A stretch of DNA of 64,000 bases from Nitrospira sp. Lineage in GTDB: Bacteria > Nitrospirota > Nitrospiria > Nitrospirales > Nitrospiraceae. The stretch is from contig CP054184.1 of the NCBI GenBank assembly GCA_015709715.1, positions 1,597,001 through 1,661,000 of the forward strand. The letters are read 5' to 3'. Numbering within the stretch: position 1 is the stretch's first letter; every line of letters begins with the position of its first letter. A program made the position numbers and the translations under genes. The notes under the pieces are model-generated. The model was not told the origin of the DNA. It saw only the letters and a list, made by a program, of their open reading frames with translations, and did no database searches. Below, one piece after another: positions 51,360 to 62,672 of this stretch.

Positions 51360-52349
51360 CTACCTCACGGCTCGGAATGCCCCGACGCCAGCCCGCTGCA
51401 GGGCGGACTGGAGAATGCGTTCCACCAATGCGTCATAGGAAATATTCGCCTGCTTCGCCGCCATCGGCAACAAACTCGTCTCCGTCATGCCCGGCACCGT
51501 GTTGATCTCCAACACGTAGGGTTTGCTCTTGGGCGTGATGCGGAAATCGACACGCGCGGCGCCCCGACAGCCCAACGCGCGATAGGTTTCGCCGGCCAGT
51601 TTGCGGATTTCTCGGCTGACAGCGGCGGGCAGCGGCGCCGGACAGAGGTATTGCGTTCGGCCCTTTTCGTACTTGGCCGAAAAATCATAGAACCCCTCCG
51701 GGGCGACGATCTCGACGGCAGGCAAGGCTGTCACCGTTCCCCCATCACCGCCCAACAGCGAGACCGTCACTTCATGGCCGGGAATGAAGGTCTCGACCAT
51801 GGCCTCCTCTTCATAACGATGGGCCAGACGCAAGGCCTCTTTCCATTGAGTGGCTTTACGAACGATCGTGACCCCAATCGTGGACCCCTGACTCGGCGGT
51901 TTCACTACCACCGGCAGTTGGAGTCTGGCCTCCGACAAGACGCGCGCCAGGCTGGGGTTCTTGCCGCGCACCACCACCGTCCCGCGAGGCACCGGAATCC
52001 CGTGCGATGCCAGCTCCACCTTCGTCACCACCTTATGCATACCAATGGCACTGGGCCGTACGCCGGAGCCAGTATAGGGAATGCCGATCGTCTCCAAAAA
52101 CCCCTGGATGGCGCCGTCTTCCCCTCCGGGGCCGTGCAACGCCAGAAATGCGATCTCGATGAGTTGTTCCTGCAACGTCTGGTAGAGAGACGGACCGACA
52201 TCGATAGCGACGGCATCGTACCCGCTCCGCACGAGCGACCGGTACACGGCTTCTCCGGTTTTCAACGACACCTCGCGCTCGGACGACTGTCCTCCCATCA
52301 AGACGCCGATTTTTGAACGAGTCAACAGGTTGCGTTCACTCACAGCCAC
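51360..52349 (-). CDS. ddl: D-alanine-D-alanine ligase
   Basis: 329 aa ATP-grasp enzyme making D-Ala-D-Ala for peptidoglycan. Visible are GVLMGGQSSEREVSLKTG, FLALHGPGGEDGAIQGFLE, VVVKPPSQGSTIGV, ARVDFRI and LEINTVPGMTETSLLP. The GTG start at 52349 has AGGAAGG upstream. Lies between murB and ftsQ as in other dcw clusters. Confidence 0.95.
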   Translation of the reverse strand: MAVSERNLLTRSKIGVLMGGQSSEREVSLKTGEAVYRSLVRSGYDAVAIDVGPSLYQTLQEQLIEIAFLALHGPGGEDGAIQGFLETIGIPYTGSGVRPSAIGMHKVVTKVELASHGIPVPRGTVVVRGKNPSLARVLSEARLQLPVVVKPPSQGSTIGVTIVRKATQWKEALRLAHRYEEEAMVETFIPGHEVTVSLLGGDGGTVTALPAVEIVAPEGFYDFSAKYEKGRTQYLCPAPLPAAVSREIRKLAGETYRALGCRGAARVDFRITPKSKPYVLEINTVPGMTETSLLPMAAKQANISYDALVERILQSALQRAGVGAFRAVR

Positions 52350-52372
52350 ACCATGTCCTTCCTGACACCCCC

Positions 52373-53305
52373 TCAGGCCTGACCAACCACTTTCAACTCC
52401 AACTCCAACGTCACGCCGGACGCCTTTTTCACCGCGTGACGCACCTTGCGGATCAAGGTCAACACCTCCGCCGCCTGCGCTTGGCCCAGGTTGACCATGA
52501 AGTTGGCATGTTTCTCGGACACCTGCGCATCGCCGACCCGCGCGCCCTTAAGGCCTGCCGCTTCGATGAGACGACCGGCTGAATCCTTCGGCGGATTCTT
52601 GAAGACGCAACCCGCGCTCGGCATCGTCAACGGTTGCGTCTCCTTGCGATACTGCAAGTAATCTTTGACCGTCCGCTCGATCACATCGTGATCTCCCGGC
52701 CGTAGCTGCAGCCAGACGCCCGCCACGATTCCGCGCGGTACATGCGCCCGTCGATAGCTAAACGGAATGTCGACAGCGGCAATATCCTTCACGTGCCCCC
52801 GCGGATCGACGAGCCGGACCGCCTTCACCGCCTGCCTCATTTCTCCCAATCTCGTACCGGCATTCATCACGACACAGCCGGCGACCGTCCCGGGAATGCC
52901 GGCGCCCCATTCCAGCCCAGCCAGCGACCGACGGATCGCGTACCCGATCAAGGTCGGCATGCCGACGCCCCCTTCGGCATAAAGCACGTGGTCCGGCTCC
53001 TCCTTGATGTGCTTGAACCGAGCCAGACTGACGACCAGGCCGCGGATACCGCCATCCCGAACCAGCAGGTTGGTCCCGCCCACCACGAACAGCGGCGCCC
53101 TGGCCCGATGGGCTTGGGCCGTGAGCCGACAGAGGTCCTCGAGGTCGGCCGGTTCAACCAACACCTCCGCCGGTCCGCCGATGTGGAACGACGTGTAGTC
53201 CCGTAACGGCGCCTCATGGATGACCCTTCCCGTGACGCCCTCCAAGATCTGTCGCCACTCTTCCCTGCTCCGTTTCGCCGCCTGTTCACGGACTCTCCCT
53301 GTCAC
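52373..53305 (-). CDS. murB: UDP-N-acetylenolpyruvoylglucosamine reductase
   Basis: 310 aa FAD enzyme giving UDP-MurNAc. DYTSFHIGGPAEVLVEP, FVVGGTNLLVRDGGIRG, GAGIPGTVAGCVVMNAG (FAD loop), FSYRRAHVPRGIV, PSAGCVFKNPP with the proton-donor region, and a C-terminal Glu near SEKHANFMVN are in place. Type II (short) length. Start GTG 53305 is uncertain; the gap to murC is 15 nt. Confidence 0.94.
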   Translation of the reverse strand: MTGRVREQAAKRSREEWRQILEGVTGRVIHEAPLRDYTSFHIGGPAEVLVEPADLEDLCRLTAQAHRARAPLFVVGGTNLLVRDGGIRGLVVSLARFKHIKEEPDHVLYAEGGVGMPTLIGYAIRRSLAGLEWGAGIPGTVAGCVVMNAGTRLGEMRQAVKAVRLVDPRGHVKDIAAVDIPFSYRRAHVPRGIVAGVWLQLRPGDHDVIERTVKDYLQYRKETQPLTMPSAGCVFKNPPKDSAGRLIEAAGLKGARVGDAQVSEKHANFMVNLGQAQAAEVLTLIRKVRHAVKKASGVTLELELKVVGQA

Positions 53306-53320
53306 CGGATCGATCCTCGC

Positions 53321-54709
53321 CTAGCTCGCGGCCGGCAAGCGTTCGAGAATTGCCAAGCCGCTCTTCCAGATGTCTCCGGCACCGAGCGTGATCACAAGAT
53401 CCCCGGCCTTGAGCGCCGGCAGCACCTGCTCCGCCAAGGACTCCTTCCGTTCGACAAACGTCGCCGAAGGATGGCCCCCCGCGCGGACGGCCTCCACCAG
53501 TTTTTCGCCGGATACGCCGGGAATCGGCTGTTCGCCCGCCGCGTAAATTTCCGTCATGAACAACAGGTCCGCCTGATCGAAGGCATGGGCGAATTCCTGC
53601 ATCAAATCGCGCGAACGCGTATACCGATGCGGCTGGAAGAGGACGACCACCCGCCGATCCCACCCCTGCTTCGCTGCCGCAATCGTCGCCTTGACCTCCG
53701 TCGGATGGTGTCCGTAGTCATCGATCACCATGATGCCGGCCTTTTCGCCACGAAGATGGAAACGCCGTTCCACCCCGGTAAAGGCAGCGAGACCCTTGCG
53801 GATCAGGTCGACCGGGATGTCCAGCTCCACGCCGATGGCAATCGCGATCAAGGCGTTCGACACGTTGTGGATGCCCGGAATACCGAGCCGGAACGGCCCG
53901 AGGCTGCGCCCGCGGAAGAAGGCCCGAAATTCGGAGCCCCATTGCTTCAGGCTGATGTCGGTGGCGCGAAAATCGGGGACGTACCCTGCCTGCTCCTGCA
54001 GTCCGTAGGTCTGGTAGCGTTTGACCACACGCGGGAACAGATTCCGCAAACGTTCGTCGTCGGCGCAGAGGACGGCCAGTCCATAGAAGGGCACCTTGTT
54101 GATGAATTCCAAGAAGCCGTCGTTGAGCCGCTCCATGGTACCGTAATGTTCGAGATGCTCTCGGTCGATATTGGTCACCGCCACGATCGTCGGCGAGAGC
54201 CGCAAAAAGGAGCCATCGCTTTCATCGGCCTCGGCAATCAGCAAATCACCGCGCCCCAGTCGCGCATGGCTCCCCAGCGCATTGACCTTGCCCCCGATCA
54301 CCATCGTGGGGTCCAAACCGCCCTGCGCCAAGACGGTGGCGACCATCGAGGTCGTCGTGGTCTTGCCGTGAGCACCCGCAATGGCCACGCCGAACTTCAA
54401 GCGCATGAGTTCCGCCAACATCTCGGCCCGGGGGATGACCGGAATCTGTTTGGCCTTGGCGGCCACGACTTCCGGATTCGTAGCGGACACCGCGGAGGAA
54501 ATCACCACAACCTGGGCCTCGCCGATATTGGACTCATGATGGCCGGTGGCGATCCGCCCGCCCAGTTCTTCCAAACGACGCGTGGTTTCGGACTGGCTCA
54601 GATCGGACCCGCTGACTTTGTAGCCGAGCGTCAAGAGGACTTCGGCAATCCCGCTCATTCCAGCCCCGCCGATTCCTACCAGGTGAATATGTTGTGTCTT
54701 TCTGAACAT
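53321..54709 (-). CDS. murC: UDP-N-acetylmuramate-L-alanine ligase
   Basis: 462 aa Mur ligase. The N-terminal UDP-binding [19 protein letters not shown], the ATP loop [13 protein letters not shown] near 112-124, [10 protein letters not shown] and [16 protein letters not shown] are diagnostic. ATG 54709 is chosen by homology and a GAGGTGG site; the longer frame to 54817 overlaps the space before murG. Confidence 0.95.
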   Translation of the reverse strand: MFRKTQHIHLVGIGGAGMSGIAEVLLTLGYKVSGSDLSQSETTRRLEELGGRIATGHHESNIGEAQVVVISSAVSATNPEVVAAKAKQIPVIPRAEMLAELMRLKFGVAIAGAHGKTTTTSMVATVLAQGGLDPTMVIGGKVNALGSHARLGRGDLLIAEADESDGSFLRLSPTIVAVTNIDREHLEHYGTMERLNDGFLEFINKVPFYGLAVLCADDERLRNLFPRVVKRYQTYGLQEQAGYVPDFRATDISLKQWGSEFRAFFRGRSLGPFRLGIPGIHNVSNALIAIAIGVELDIPVDLIRKGLAAFTGVERRFHLRGEKAGIMVIDDYGHHPTEVKATIAAAKQGWDRRVVVLFQPHRYTRSRDLMQEFAHAFDQADLLFMTEIYAAGEQPIPGVSGEKLVEAVRAGGHPSATFVERKESLAEQVLPALKAGDLVITLGAGDIWKSGLAILERLPAAS

Positions 54710-54791
54710 CGCCGCCCACCTCAGCCCCTGTTCTCGAAATCTTGTCTGAATGCCGTTCCTGTCATCACGCGCTCCCTCCCGTTCCCGCCGA

Positions 54792-55907
54792 TCATGGTGT
54801 ACCACCGCTGGTCTCATGACGCCTCCTTATGAGGTCGTAACATTCACGCACAATCGTCTCTGCCGCATCGCTGCGCCGCATGTTCCAACTGCACCGGCTC
54901 ATCGTGGCCAGCCGCTGCGGATCGCAAAGGATGTCGGTCACCGTTTGAGCCAAGGTCCCGCCGGTCAGCTCGCCTTGCGACAGCAACACCGCCCCGCCGG
55001 CTTGCACCATCACCTCCGCATTTCGCAGTTGATGGTTATAGATGGCCGTGGGCAGGGGAATAAGAATGGCCGGCGTTCCGGAGGCATTCAGCTCAGCAAT
55101 GGTCATGGCGCCGGATCGCGAGATCACCAAGTCCGCTGCTTGGAGCGCAGTCGGCATGTCGAAGAGAAAGGGACTGATCTGCGCCGACAGGCCGGCCGCT
55201 TCATACGCCGCCTTCACGCGGGCGAGATCCGCCTCGCCGGTTTGATGGGTGATGGCGAGCGCCTGGTTCAAGGCCTTCAACCGTGGCAGGGCATCGATCA
55301 CCGCGGAGTTAATCGCTTTTGCTCCTTGGCTGCCTCCGAAGATCAAGAGGCGCTTGGCAGCAGCAGTCTCCATCGTGCGGTGGTCCGGCTCATCCCTCTG
55401 CAGAAAATCCCGACGTACCGGCGTCCCGACCACTCGGGCCCTCCGGCGATCGAAAAATTGGAGGGTCGATTCGAAGGCCAGGAAAATCCGCTGCACCAGC
55501 GGCGCCACCGCCTTATTGGCCACGCCGGGATAGGCATTCGGTTCAAGAATGACCCCCGGAATTTTGCGTAAAAAGGCCGCCAGCAGCATCGCCGGACTCG
55601 TATAGCCGCCGACGCCGAACACGAGGTCGGCCCGCTGGGCCTTCAAGATCCCCAGCGATTGCCACAGACTCACCGGCACGGCCGCCAAGGCCTTGAGAAT
55701 CTCCACGGGACTTTTCCCCATCAACGGCTTCGCGGCGATACAGTGCAACGGAAACCCTTCGTGCGCCAACACCTTACCCTCGATCCCACGTGTCGTGCCG
55801 ACAAAGAGAATCTTGGTCGCGGGGTCGCGCTGGAGAAACTCCCTCGCCACGGCAATCGCCGGGTACAAATGCCCCCCCGTCCCTCCAGCGGCAATCACGA
55901 TCGTCAT
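54792..55907 (-). CDS. murG: UDP-N-acetylglucosamine-N-acetylmuramyl-(pentapeptide) pyrophosphoryl-undecaprenol GlcNAc transferase
   Basis: 371 aa GT-B glycosyltransferase making lipid II at the inner membrane. The G-loop [20 protein letters not shown] is at the N-terminus, [13 protein letters not shown] follows, and the donor-site [13 protein letters not shown] and [25 protein letters not shown] are present. The start overlaps the ftsW stop (ATGA). Confidence 0.95.
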   Translation of the reverse strand: MTIVIAAGGTGGHLYPAIAVAREFLQRDPATKILFVGTTRGIEGKVLAHEGFPLHCIAAKPLMGKSPVEILKALAAVPVSLWQSLGILKAQRADLVFGVGGYTSPAMLLAAFLRKIPGVILEPNAYPGVANKAVAPLVQRIFLAFESTLQFFDRRRARVVGTPVRRDFLQRDEPDHRTMETAAAKRLLIFGGSQGAKAINSAVIDALPRLKALNQALAITHQTGEADLARVKAAYEAAGLSAQISPFLFDMPTALQAADLVISRSGAMTIAELNASGTPAILIPLPTAIYNHQLRNAEVMVQAGGAVLLSQGELTGGTLAQTVTDILCDPQRLATMSRCSWNMRRSDAAETIVRECYDLIRRRHETSGGTP

Positions 55908-57112
55908 ACCGAGAGACCTCCGCGTTTGCGCGGGCTGCTTCCTGCGCTCCCGTCGCGCCCGCCATGCCGGTCCCGCGAAATGCTCAAGAGGATCCCGACC
56001 CCGACCAGATTGACGACCAAGGACGAACCGCCGTAGCTGACGAAGGGTAGCGTCAATCCCTTGGTCGGCAACAAACCCGTCGCGACACCGGCGTTGACCA
56101 GCGCTTGCAGGCCGATCAGCATCGTAATCCCCATCGCCAGGTACCGCCCGAAGGGTTGGCGCGCTCGACTGGCGATCTGAAACCCCTTGATGACGAAGAG
56201 ACCGAAGAGCAACACGATCGTGACACTGCCGACCAGCCCCAACTCCTCCCCGATCAGCGCCAACACGAAGTCCGTATGCGCTTCCGGCAGAAAAAACAGC
56301 TTTTGTTTTCCTTCACCCAGTCCCACGCCGAACGGGCCGCCGCTGCCGAAGGCCAGAAAGGATTGCTGAATTTGGTATCCGGATCCGGTCGGGTCCCTGA
56401 CCCCGCGCAGAAAGTCCATCACGCGCTGCCGCCGGTAACTGGACCCCAAAATCAAGGCCGCCACGGCCGGCACGGCACAGAGCGAGAGCAGGAGCAGATG
56501 CTTGATCCTCGCTCCAGCCAGGAAGAGCAGTGTGACCGCCACCAGGCCCATGACCACGACCGTGCCCAAATCCGGTTCCAGGAGGATCAGGCCGCTCAGC
56601 AGGGCAAGGACGATCAACGGCGGCAGGAGCCCGCGCGAAAAGTGTTCGAGTCGCTCTTGCTTCTTGCTCACATAGGCCGCGACATAGATGACGGCGATCA
56701 ATTTGGTCAACTCGGCCGGCTGGACATTGAGCGTGCCCACATGCAACCACCGCCTGGCGCCCTTGCCCACCAACCCCAATGACGGTACCAATACCAACCC
56801 CAGCAGTACCGTGGCCAGACACAGGAGCGGAATCGCCGTCTTGCGCCAGAGAGTGTAGTCGATCTTCGAAACCAGGTGCATGATCAGCAGGCCTGCCCCG
56901 AGCCACACCACCTGCCACTTGAGGTAATACCACGAGTAGCCGAATTTTTTGGTCGCGACGACCGCACTCGCACTGAACACCATCACGAGTCCGATCAAGG
57001 CCAGGCTCAACGTGATTGCCAGCAAACCCGGATCGACCGGGACACGCGTGGGCTTCCGCTGCGTCGATGTCGGCCAGGGCAAGCTCAAGGTCCCGAGCGC
57101 TTTCTGTCCCAT
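55904..57112 (-). CDS. ftsW: peptidoglycan glycosyltransferase FtsW
   Basis: 402 aa SEDS-family membrane protein with about ten helices. Landmarks: VMVFSASAVVA, GKGARRWLHVGTLNVQPAELTKL, LILLEPDLGTVVVM with the catalytic Asp region, GLGEGKQKLFFLPEAHTDFVLALIGEELGL, and GLTLPFVSYGGSSLVVN. It polymerises septal glycan with FtsI. Between murD and murG. Confidence 0.94.
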   Translation of the reverse strand: MGQKALGTLSLPWPTSTQRKPTRVPVDPGLLAITLSLALIGLVMVFSASAVVATKKFGYSWYYLKWQVVWLGAGLLIMHLVSKIDYTLWRKTAIPLLCLATVLLGLVLVPSLGLVGKGARRWLHVGTLNVQPAELTKLIAVIYVAAYVSKKQERLEHFSRGLLPPLIVLALLSGLILLEPDLGTVVVMGLVAVTLLFLAGARIKHLLLLSLCAVPAVAALILGSSYRRQRVMDFLRGVRDPTGSGYQIQQSFLAFGSGGPFGVGLGEGKQKLFFLPEAHTDFVLALIGEELGLVGSVTIVLLFGLFVIKGFQIASRARQPFGRYLAMGITMLIGLQALVNAGVATGLLPTKGLTLPFVSYGGSSLVVNLVGVGILLSISRDRHGGRDGSAGSSPRKRGGLSV

Positions 57113-57147
57113 CGTTCAGCTGCTACTCCTCTAATCGTCTGATCGGC

Positions 57148-58536
57148 TCACGCCGGCAAGGCTTGCACCAAGGCTTTGAACTGCCGACCCCGGTCCTGAT
57201 AATCGGCAAACATGTCGAAACTGGCGCAGGCCGGCGAGAGCAAGACCACCTCGCCGGGCTGCGCCGCCTGGGCAGCGTGCTCCACGGCGGCGCGGAGGGA
57301 CGCTGCGTGGTAACAATGATCGAAATTCCCCATGGCGGCTTCAATGCGGCCGGCCGCCTCTCCGATCAGAATCAACCCTTTCACCCGCTCACGAATCAAT
57401 CGTTCCAGTCGAGAAAAGTCCCCGCCCTTGTCGCGGCCACCCGCAATCAACCACATCGGCTGCTCGATCCCCTCCAAGGCCTTTAGGACGGCGTCCACAT
57501 TAGTTCCCTTGGAGTCGTTCACGAACCGCACCCCTCGGCGCTCACGGACGAACTCAAGTGCATGCTCCAACCCGGGAAACGTGCGAAGAACGGCTCGAAT
57601 GGCCTCCAACGAACAGCCGCAGAGCAGCCCATAGGTGACGGCGGCCATGACATTCTCCACATTATGGAGCCCGATCAGGCGCAGCTCGTGGCGGCGACAC
57701 ACGTCCTCGCGCGTGCCCCTCACCGTGGTAACGATCCGGTCTCCCTCCAGGGACGTGAGGCCTGTCACTCCTGCGACGTCTCCGGGATGTCTGGTAAATC
57801 CCAAGACGGTGCCTTTGGTCCCCCCCCGCAGGGCCGCCACGCGTGCATCGTCGAGGTTGAAAAGGGAATAGTCCCCGGCCTGTTGATGGGCGAAGATCCT
57901 GGCCTTCGCCGCAACGTAGGGCTCTACAGAGGGATACCGGTCCATATGATCGAGCGTGACATTCAAAATCGAGGCGATCCACGGATGGAACTGCTCCGTT
58001 GTTTCGAGCTGAAAACTGGAGACCTCCAAGACCACATAGTCATAGAGAGACTTCCCGACGGCCTTGGCCTCCACCGAAGCCAGCGCAGCCTCGCTGGCAG
58101 CCGTCCCAAGATTGCCGCCCACGAAGGTTCGCTTCCCGCTCTCCTGCAAAAATTTGCCGATCAACGTCACGGTGGTGCTCTTCCCGTTCGTGCCGGTCAC
58201 CGCCACGATGGGCGCGCTCAGGAACCGGGAGGCCAGCTCCAACTCGCCGATCACCGGCACCGCGCGGGCGCGGACCCGCTCCAGCGCCTCAAGCTGAGTC
58301 GGCACGCCGGGACTGATCACGACCAGTTCGGCCCGGTCGAGCGACGATTCGTAGCCGCGCCCTACCGTTACAGCGATCTTGGTCCGATCCAACTGCGAAA
58401 GGACGGCCGCGAGTTCTTGCGGCTCCTTGCGGTCGGCCACCGTCACCTGAGCCCCCAACCGGTTCAGCAATTTCGCGGCCCCCACGCCGCTCCGCGCCAA
58501 ACCCAACACGGCCACTCGTCGATTCCGAAGGTCCAT
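57148..58536 (-). CDS. murD: UDP-N-acetylmuramoylalanine-D-glutamate ligase
   Basis: 462 aa Mur ligase adding D-Glu. N-terminal [32 protein letters not shown] loop [46 protein letters not shown] core, and [19 protein letters not shown] are clear. Starts 10 nt after mraY. Confidence 0.95.
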   Translation of the reverse strand: MDLRNRRVAVLGLARSGVGAAKLLNRLGAQVTVADRKEPQELAAVLSQLDRTKIAVTVGRGYESSLDRAELVVISPGVPTQLEALERVRARAVPVIGELELASRFLSAPIVAVTGTNGKSTTVTLIGKFLQESGKRTFVGGNLGTAASEAALASVEAKAVGKSLYDYVVLEVSSFQLETTEQFHPWIASILNVTLDHMDRYPSVEPYVAAKARIFAHQQAGDYSLFNLDDARVAALRGGTKGTVLGFTRHPGDVAGVTGLTSLEGDRIVTTVRGTREDVCRRHELRLIGLHNVENVMAAVTYGLLCGCSLEAIRAVLRTFPGLEHALEFVRERRGVRFVNDSKGTNVDAVLKALEGIEQPMWLIAGGRDKGGDFSRLERLIRERVKGLILIGEAAGRIEAAMGNFDHCYHAASLRAAVEHAAQAAQPGEVVLLSPACASFDMFADYQDRGRQFKALVQALPA

Positions 58537-58546
58537 CCCTATCCAC

Positions 58547-59623
58547 CTATCGCAACTTGAGCGTGCTCAGGCTGAGCAAGGCCAAGAGGATCGCAATGAT
58601 CCAGAGCCGCACCACCACCTTGGGCTCATCCCAGCCCTTCATCTCGAAATGGTGGTGAATCGGCGCCATATTGAAGATGCGTTTCCCGCGCAACTTGTAC
58701 GAGCCCACCTGAAGAATCACCGACAACGCCTCGATCACGAACACCCCCCCGACCAACAGCAGCAGCAACTCATGTTTGCTGATCACCGCCACCGTCCCCA
58801 AGGCGGCGCCGAGCGGCAAGGAGCCCACGTCGCCCATGAACACCGAGGCCGGATAGGTGTTGAACCAGAGGAAGCCCAGACTGGAGCCCAGAATCGCTCC
58901 GGTGAAAATGGCGATTTCTCCCGCGCCCTCGATGTAGGGAATCAGCAGGTACTCGGCCATCACTCGGTTCCCGGTCACGTAGGCCACAATCGTATACGCC
59001 AGCGAGGCGATCATCACCGGTCCGATGGCGAGGCCGTCCAACCCGTCCGTCAAATTGACGGCGTTCGAACTGCCGACGATCACCAGGATGACAAAGACGA
59101 TGTAAAACCAGCCCAGATCGGGCGTAAAGAACTTGAAAAAGGGGACGCTCAACTTGGTCGTATACCCCGGCAGGGTGTACAGAAACACGCCGATGCCCAG
59201 CGCCACCAGGAACTGACAGGCGAATTTCTGCCCTGCCGACAGCCCCTTGGATTGCCGCTTGATGAACTTCAGATAGTCGTCCGCGAACCCGACCGCCCCG
59301 AAGCCCACCGTGACCAGCAGCACCAGCCAGACATACCGATTGGTCACATCCGCCCAGAGGAGCGTCGACAAGACGACGGCGAAAATGATGAGGATGCCGC
59401 CCATGGTGGGGGTGCCGCTCTTCGCCAAATGTCGCTTGGGGCCGTCGTCGCGGATCTGCTGGCCGAGCTTGATCTCCTGCAACTTGCGGATGACCCATGG
59501 GGCCATCACGAAGGCGATCAAGAACGCCGTCACCGCTGCGTAGATGATCCTGAAGCTCTGGTAGCGAAAGACATTGAGGAAAGAAAACTGTGTGTGCAGC
59601 GGATATAGCCAGTTGTATAACAT
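58547..59623 (-). CDS. mraY: phospho-N-acetylmuramoyl-pentapeptide transferase
   Basis: 358 aa integral membrane enzyme making lipid I. Conserved loops are [63 protein letters not shown] and the His-rich [21 protein letters not shown]. About ten helices; normal length. 67-nt gap to murF upstream. Confidence 0.96.
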   Translation of the reverse strand: MLYNWLYPLHTQFSFLNVFRYQSFRIIYAAVTAFLIAFVMAPWVIRKLQEIKLGQQIRDDGPKRHLAKSGTPTMGGILIIFAVVLSTLLWADVTNRYVWLVLLVTVGFGAVGFADDYLKFIKRQSKGLSAGQKFACQFLVALGIGVFLYTLPGYTTKLSVPFFKFFTPDLGWFYIVFVILVIVGSSNAVNLTDGLDGLAIGPVMIASLAYTIVAYVTGNRVMAEYLLIPYIEGAGEIAIFTGAILGSSLGFLWFNTYPASVFMGDVGSLPLGAALGTVAVISKHELLLLLVGGVFVIEALSVILQVGSYKLRGKRIFNMAPIHHHFEMKGWDEPKVVVRLWIIAILLALLSLSTLKLR

Positions 59624-59690
59624 CCTTGGGCATCTTTGCCCGCCGTCCTTGGCGGGCGCTAAAGTTCTCTGATCCGGGACCCGCCGCCGG

Positions 59691-61154
59691 TCATGAGGCT
59701 TGCTTGGCCACCCGTCGCAGGCCGGTCAGCGCCTCCACCACCTGCTCCATCTGCATGCCCCGTGAAGCCTTCACCAACACCACATCCCCCTGTCTGACCA
59801 TGGAGGACAGCGCTATACCGGCCGCAGCCGCGTCCGGCAATTCGAGAATCGCATCCGACGCCATCCCCCCCATCCGCGCCCCTTCAGCCAATTCGCGCCC
59901 CAACGGTCCACAGGCCAAGAGCCGGGTGATTCCCTGGCCGGCGATGAATGCGCCCACGTCCCGGTGCATGCGCGTACTTTTCGGCCCCAACTCCAACATG
60001 TCCCCCAATACGGCGATCGACCGCTTCCCTCGCCCCAGTTCTGCCAGGAGTTGGATCGCCGCCTTCATGGAAGCGGGGTTGGCGTTGTAACAATCATTGA
60101 TCAGTTGGACCCCATGCGTGGCACTAATCTGAGACCGCATGGCGGCCGGTCGAAACTTTGCAAGTCCCGCCGCAATGGCCGTCCCCGAAAGTCCCAACAC
60201 ATAACCCACGGCTGCGGCAGCGAGCGCATTGCTCACATTGTGCGCGCCTTGCGTCCGAATGCGGACCTCCGGCTGGCGGCTCTTGCCCGGCAACACCAGC
60301 CCGAACAGGGTGCAGCCCTTGTCGTCCGACCGGACATTGACCGCCCGAACCTCCGCCCGCGGCGACCGTCCGAATGCGACGACCCGACACTGCGCCCGTG
60401 CGGCCAAATAGTCAAAGTACTCATCGTCGGCGTTCAGCACCACCGCCCCGTCCGGCGGAAGATGATCGAGCAGCTCGGCTTTGGCCTGCGCCGACCCTTC
60501 CATACTGCCGAAGAACTCCAGGTGATCCGGCCCGATGTTGGTGATCACCCCGATGGTCGGCTTGGCGATTTCACACAGCCGCGTCGTCTGTCCCTGCTGA
60601 TCGACTCCCATCTCGATGACGGCAGCTTGATGGCGCGGCGCGAGTTGAAACAACGTCTGCGGTACACCGATGCGATTATTGAGATTGCCCTCCGTTTTGA
60701 GCGTCTTCCACCGTTGCGCCACGACTTGCGCCACCATTTCCTTCGTGGTCGTCTTGCCGTTGCTCCCTGTGATCGCCACGACGGGGATAGGAAAACGGCT
60801 CCGATAGTGAGACGCCAACCGCTGGAACGCCTCCAGAGTATCCCGCACCGCCAGAACAATCGGGGTCTCCTCCCGCTTGTTCCAAGGTGGCAGGGAATGC
60901 CCCTCCCGAACCACGGCGCAGATTGCGCCGTGAGCCAAGGCCTTCCCGACAAACACGTGTCCGTCGAATCGCTCTCCTTCCAAGGCCACGAACAGATCAC
61001 CGGACCGGACAATTCGCGAATCGGTGATCACCCGGCGGATGCGCTGCTTGAATTGTTGCGGCTTCAACCCGGCAGGAAGCTTGGCGCTTAAGACCTCGCA
61101 GGTCTCTTCCAGCGTAAACAGCCCCGCCCCCCCACGGCTCCCAGGCTCACGCAT
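59691..61154 (-). CDS. murF: UDP-N-acetylmuramoyl-tripeptide-D-alanyl-D-alanine ligase
   Basis: 487 aa Mur ligase adding D-Ala-D-Ala. [23 protein letters not shown] at the N-terminus, ATP loop [52 protein letters not shown] and [17 protein letters not shown] are typical. 8 nt behind murE. The last 20 residues, including [18 protein letters not shown], are normal. Confidence 0.95.
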   Translation of the reverse strand: MREPGSRGGAGLFTLEETCEVLSAKLPAGLKPQQFKQRIRRVITDSRIVRSGDLFVALEGERFDGHVFVGKALAHGAICAVVREGHSLPPWNKREETPIVLAVRDTLEAFQRLASHYRSRFPIPVVAITGSNGKTTTKEMVAQVVAQRWKTLKTEGNLNNRIGVPQTLFQLAPRHQAAVIEMGVDQQGQTTRLCEIAKPTIGVITNIGPDHLEFFGSMEGSAQAKAELLDHLPPDGAVVLNADDEYFDYLAARAQCRVVAFGRSPRAEVRAVNVRSDDKGCTLFGLVLPGKSRQPEVRIRTQGAHNVSNALAAAAVGYVLGLSGTAIAAGLAKFRPAAMRSQISATHGVQLINDCYNANPASMKAAIQLLAELGRGKRSIAVLGDMLELGPKSTRMHRDVGAFIAGQGITRLLACGPLGRELAEGARMGGMASDAILELPDAAAAGIALSSMVRQGDVVLVKASRGMQMEQVVEALTGLRRVAKQAS

Positions 61155-61162
61155 GTGTCCCC

Positions 61163-62671
61163 CTAGCCACCGGACCGAAGCGCGCCGATCACATCGCGAG
61201 CGACCTCGCGATCGTCAAAATGGTGTTTCGTCGTCCCGACAATTTGGTAATCTTCATGGCCCTTGCCGGCGATCAGCACCATATCTCCCGGCCTTGCCTC
61301 ACGAATGGCTTCCTCAATCGCCGCCCGGCGGTCTGCGACCATGCGATACCGGACGTGAGGTCGTTGGGCCAGGGCGTCCTTCACGCCGACTTCAACCTCT
61401 CGCAAGATCGCCGCCGGGTCTTCCGTGCGTGGATTGTCCGACGTCAGGACCACCACGTCACTATACTGCACGGCGACGCGCCCCATCTTGGGCCGTTTGG
61501 TGCGGTCCCGATCCCCGCCACAGCCAAAGACCGTAATGATCCGGCCTCTGCGCAACGCCTCCGCCGCCGTCAGCAGACGGACCAACGCATCCTCGGTGTG
61601 CGCATAATCCACCACCACGGTAAAGTCTTGCCCTGCTTCCACCCGTTCGAACCGACCGGGGACGTTGACAACCCTTTCCACCGCCGCCTGGACCTGGTCC
61701 AGCGTCATCCCTTCGTGCAGGACCACGCCGATTGCCGCCAAGAGGTTGTACACATTATGTTCCCCTACCAGCCGACTCCGGATGGAACAACTTCCCACTG
61801 GGCTTCGCAACGTGAAGGCCGTCCCGGAGGCGGACAGGCTCACGTCTTCCGCCCGCAGATCCGCCGCCTGGCGCAGGCCGTAGGTCCAGACCGGGACGGG
61901 GCAAGCCGCACAAATCCGCGATCCCCAGGGATCATCGGCATTTACGATCGCCCGCTTGCGATCCTTTCGGCTCCCGGCCTGGCCGAGTTCGACGAAGAGC
62001 CGAAGCTTGGCCTGAAAATAGCGTTCCATATCGAGGTGAAAATCAAGGTGATCCTGCGTCAGGTTGGTAAAGACCGCGACATCGAACTCCGCCCCGGTCG
62101 TTCGATCCAACGCCAACGCGTGCGAGGACACCTCCATCACGGCGCTATCCAATCCCGTCGCGACCATGCGGGCAAACAGTTTCTGCAACTCCAAGGCTCC
62201 CGGCGTGGTGTGCGAGGCGGGAAACGTCTCGTTGCCGATCACATACGCAACCGTGCCGATGAGGCCGACCCGCCGTCCCGCCGCTTCCAGCATGGTTTTT
62301 GCGACATAGGTCGTCGTCGTTTTGCCATTGGTTCCCGTCACACCGACCATGCGCAACGTCGCCGACGGGTCTCCGTAAAACCGGCTCCCCAGCAGGCCCA
62401 ACGCCGCGCGCGAATCCTTCACCACGACGGCGGGAAGCGTGCCGACTTGGACCGAACGTTGGAGCAGGACTGCGCTCGCGCCTGTTTCCCGAGCCCGGTC
62501 TATGAACTCATGCCCATCGACTCGCTCACCTTTCACCGCGACAAACAGCGAACCAGGCTGCACGTTGCGGGAATCATCGGTCAGGCTCTCGATCGGCACT
62601 CGTTGATCGCCCAGGCGCTCAACCACTCCAAGACGCCCTGCGATGGGACCAATGAGTTCGTCCAGCGTCAT
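61163..62671 (-). CDS. murE: UDP-N-acetylmuramoyl-tripeptide synthetase, meso-diaminopimelate type
   Basis: 502 aa Mur ligase adding the third residue. LTDDSRNVQPGSLFVAVKGERVDGHEFI, ATP loop GVTGTNGKTTTTYVAK, MEVSSHALALDR and FTNLTQDHLDFH are present. The specificity motif is D-N-P-R (VVLTSDNPRTEDP), the form that binds meso-diaminopimelate, so the wall is Gram-negative-like A1gamma. It starts 1 nt after the ftsI stop. Confidence 0.95.
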   Translation of the reverse strand: MTLDELIGPIAGRLGVVERLGDQRVPIESLTDDSRNVQPGSLFVAVKGERVDGHEFIDRARETGASAVLLQRSVQVGTLPAVVVKDSRAALGLLGSRFYGDPSATLRMVGVTGTNGKTTTTYVAKTMLEAAGRRVGLIGTVAYVIGNETFPASHTTPGALELQKLFARMVATGLDSAVMEVSSHALALDRTTGAEFDVAVFTNLTQDHLDFHLDMERYFQAKLRLFVELGQAGSRKDRKRAIVNADDPWGSRICAACPVPVWTYGLRQAADLRAEDVSLSASGTAFTLRSPVGSCSIRSRLVGEHNVYNLLAAIGVVLHEGMTLDQVQAAVERVVNVPGRFERVEAGQDFTVVVDYAHTEDALVRLLTAAEALRRGRIITVFGCGGDRDRTKRPKMGRVAVQYSDVVVLTSDNPRTEDPAAILREVEVGVKDALAQRPHVRYRMVADRRAAIEEAIREARPGDMVLIAGKGHEDYQIVGTTKHHFDDREVARDVIGALRSGG

Positions 62672-62672
62672 G

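Noticed and set aside
53216..54832. Long open frame of 538 codons on the plus strand opposite murC
   Set aside because: It is the mirror of a certain Mur ligase gene in GC-rich DNA, has no ribosome binding site and no family features.
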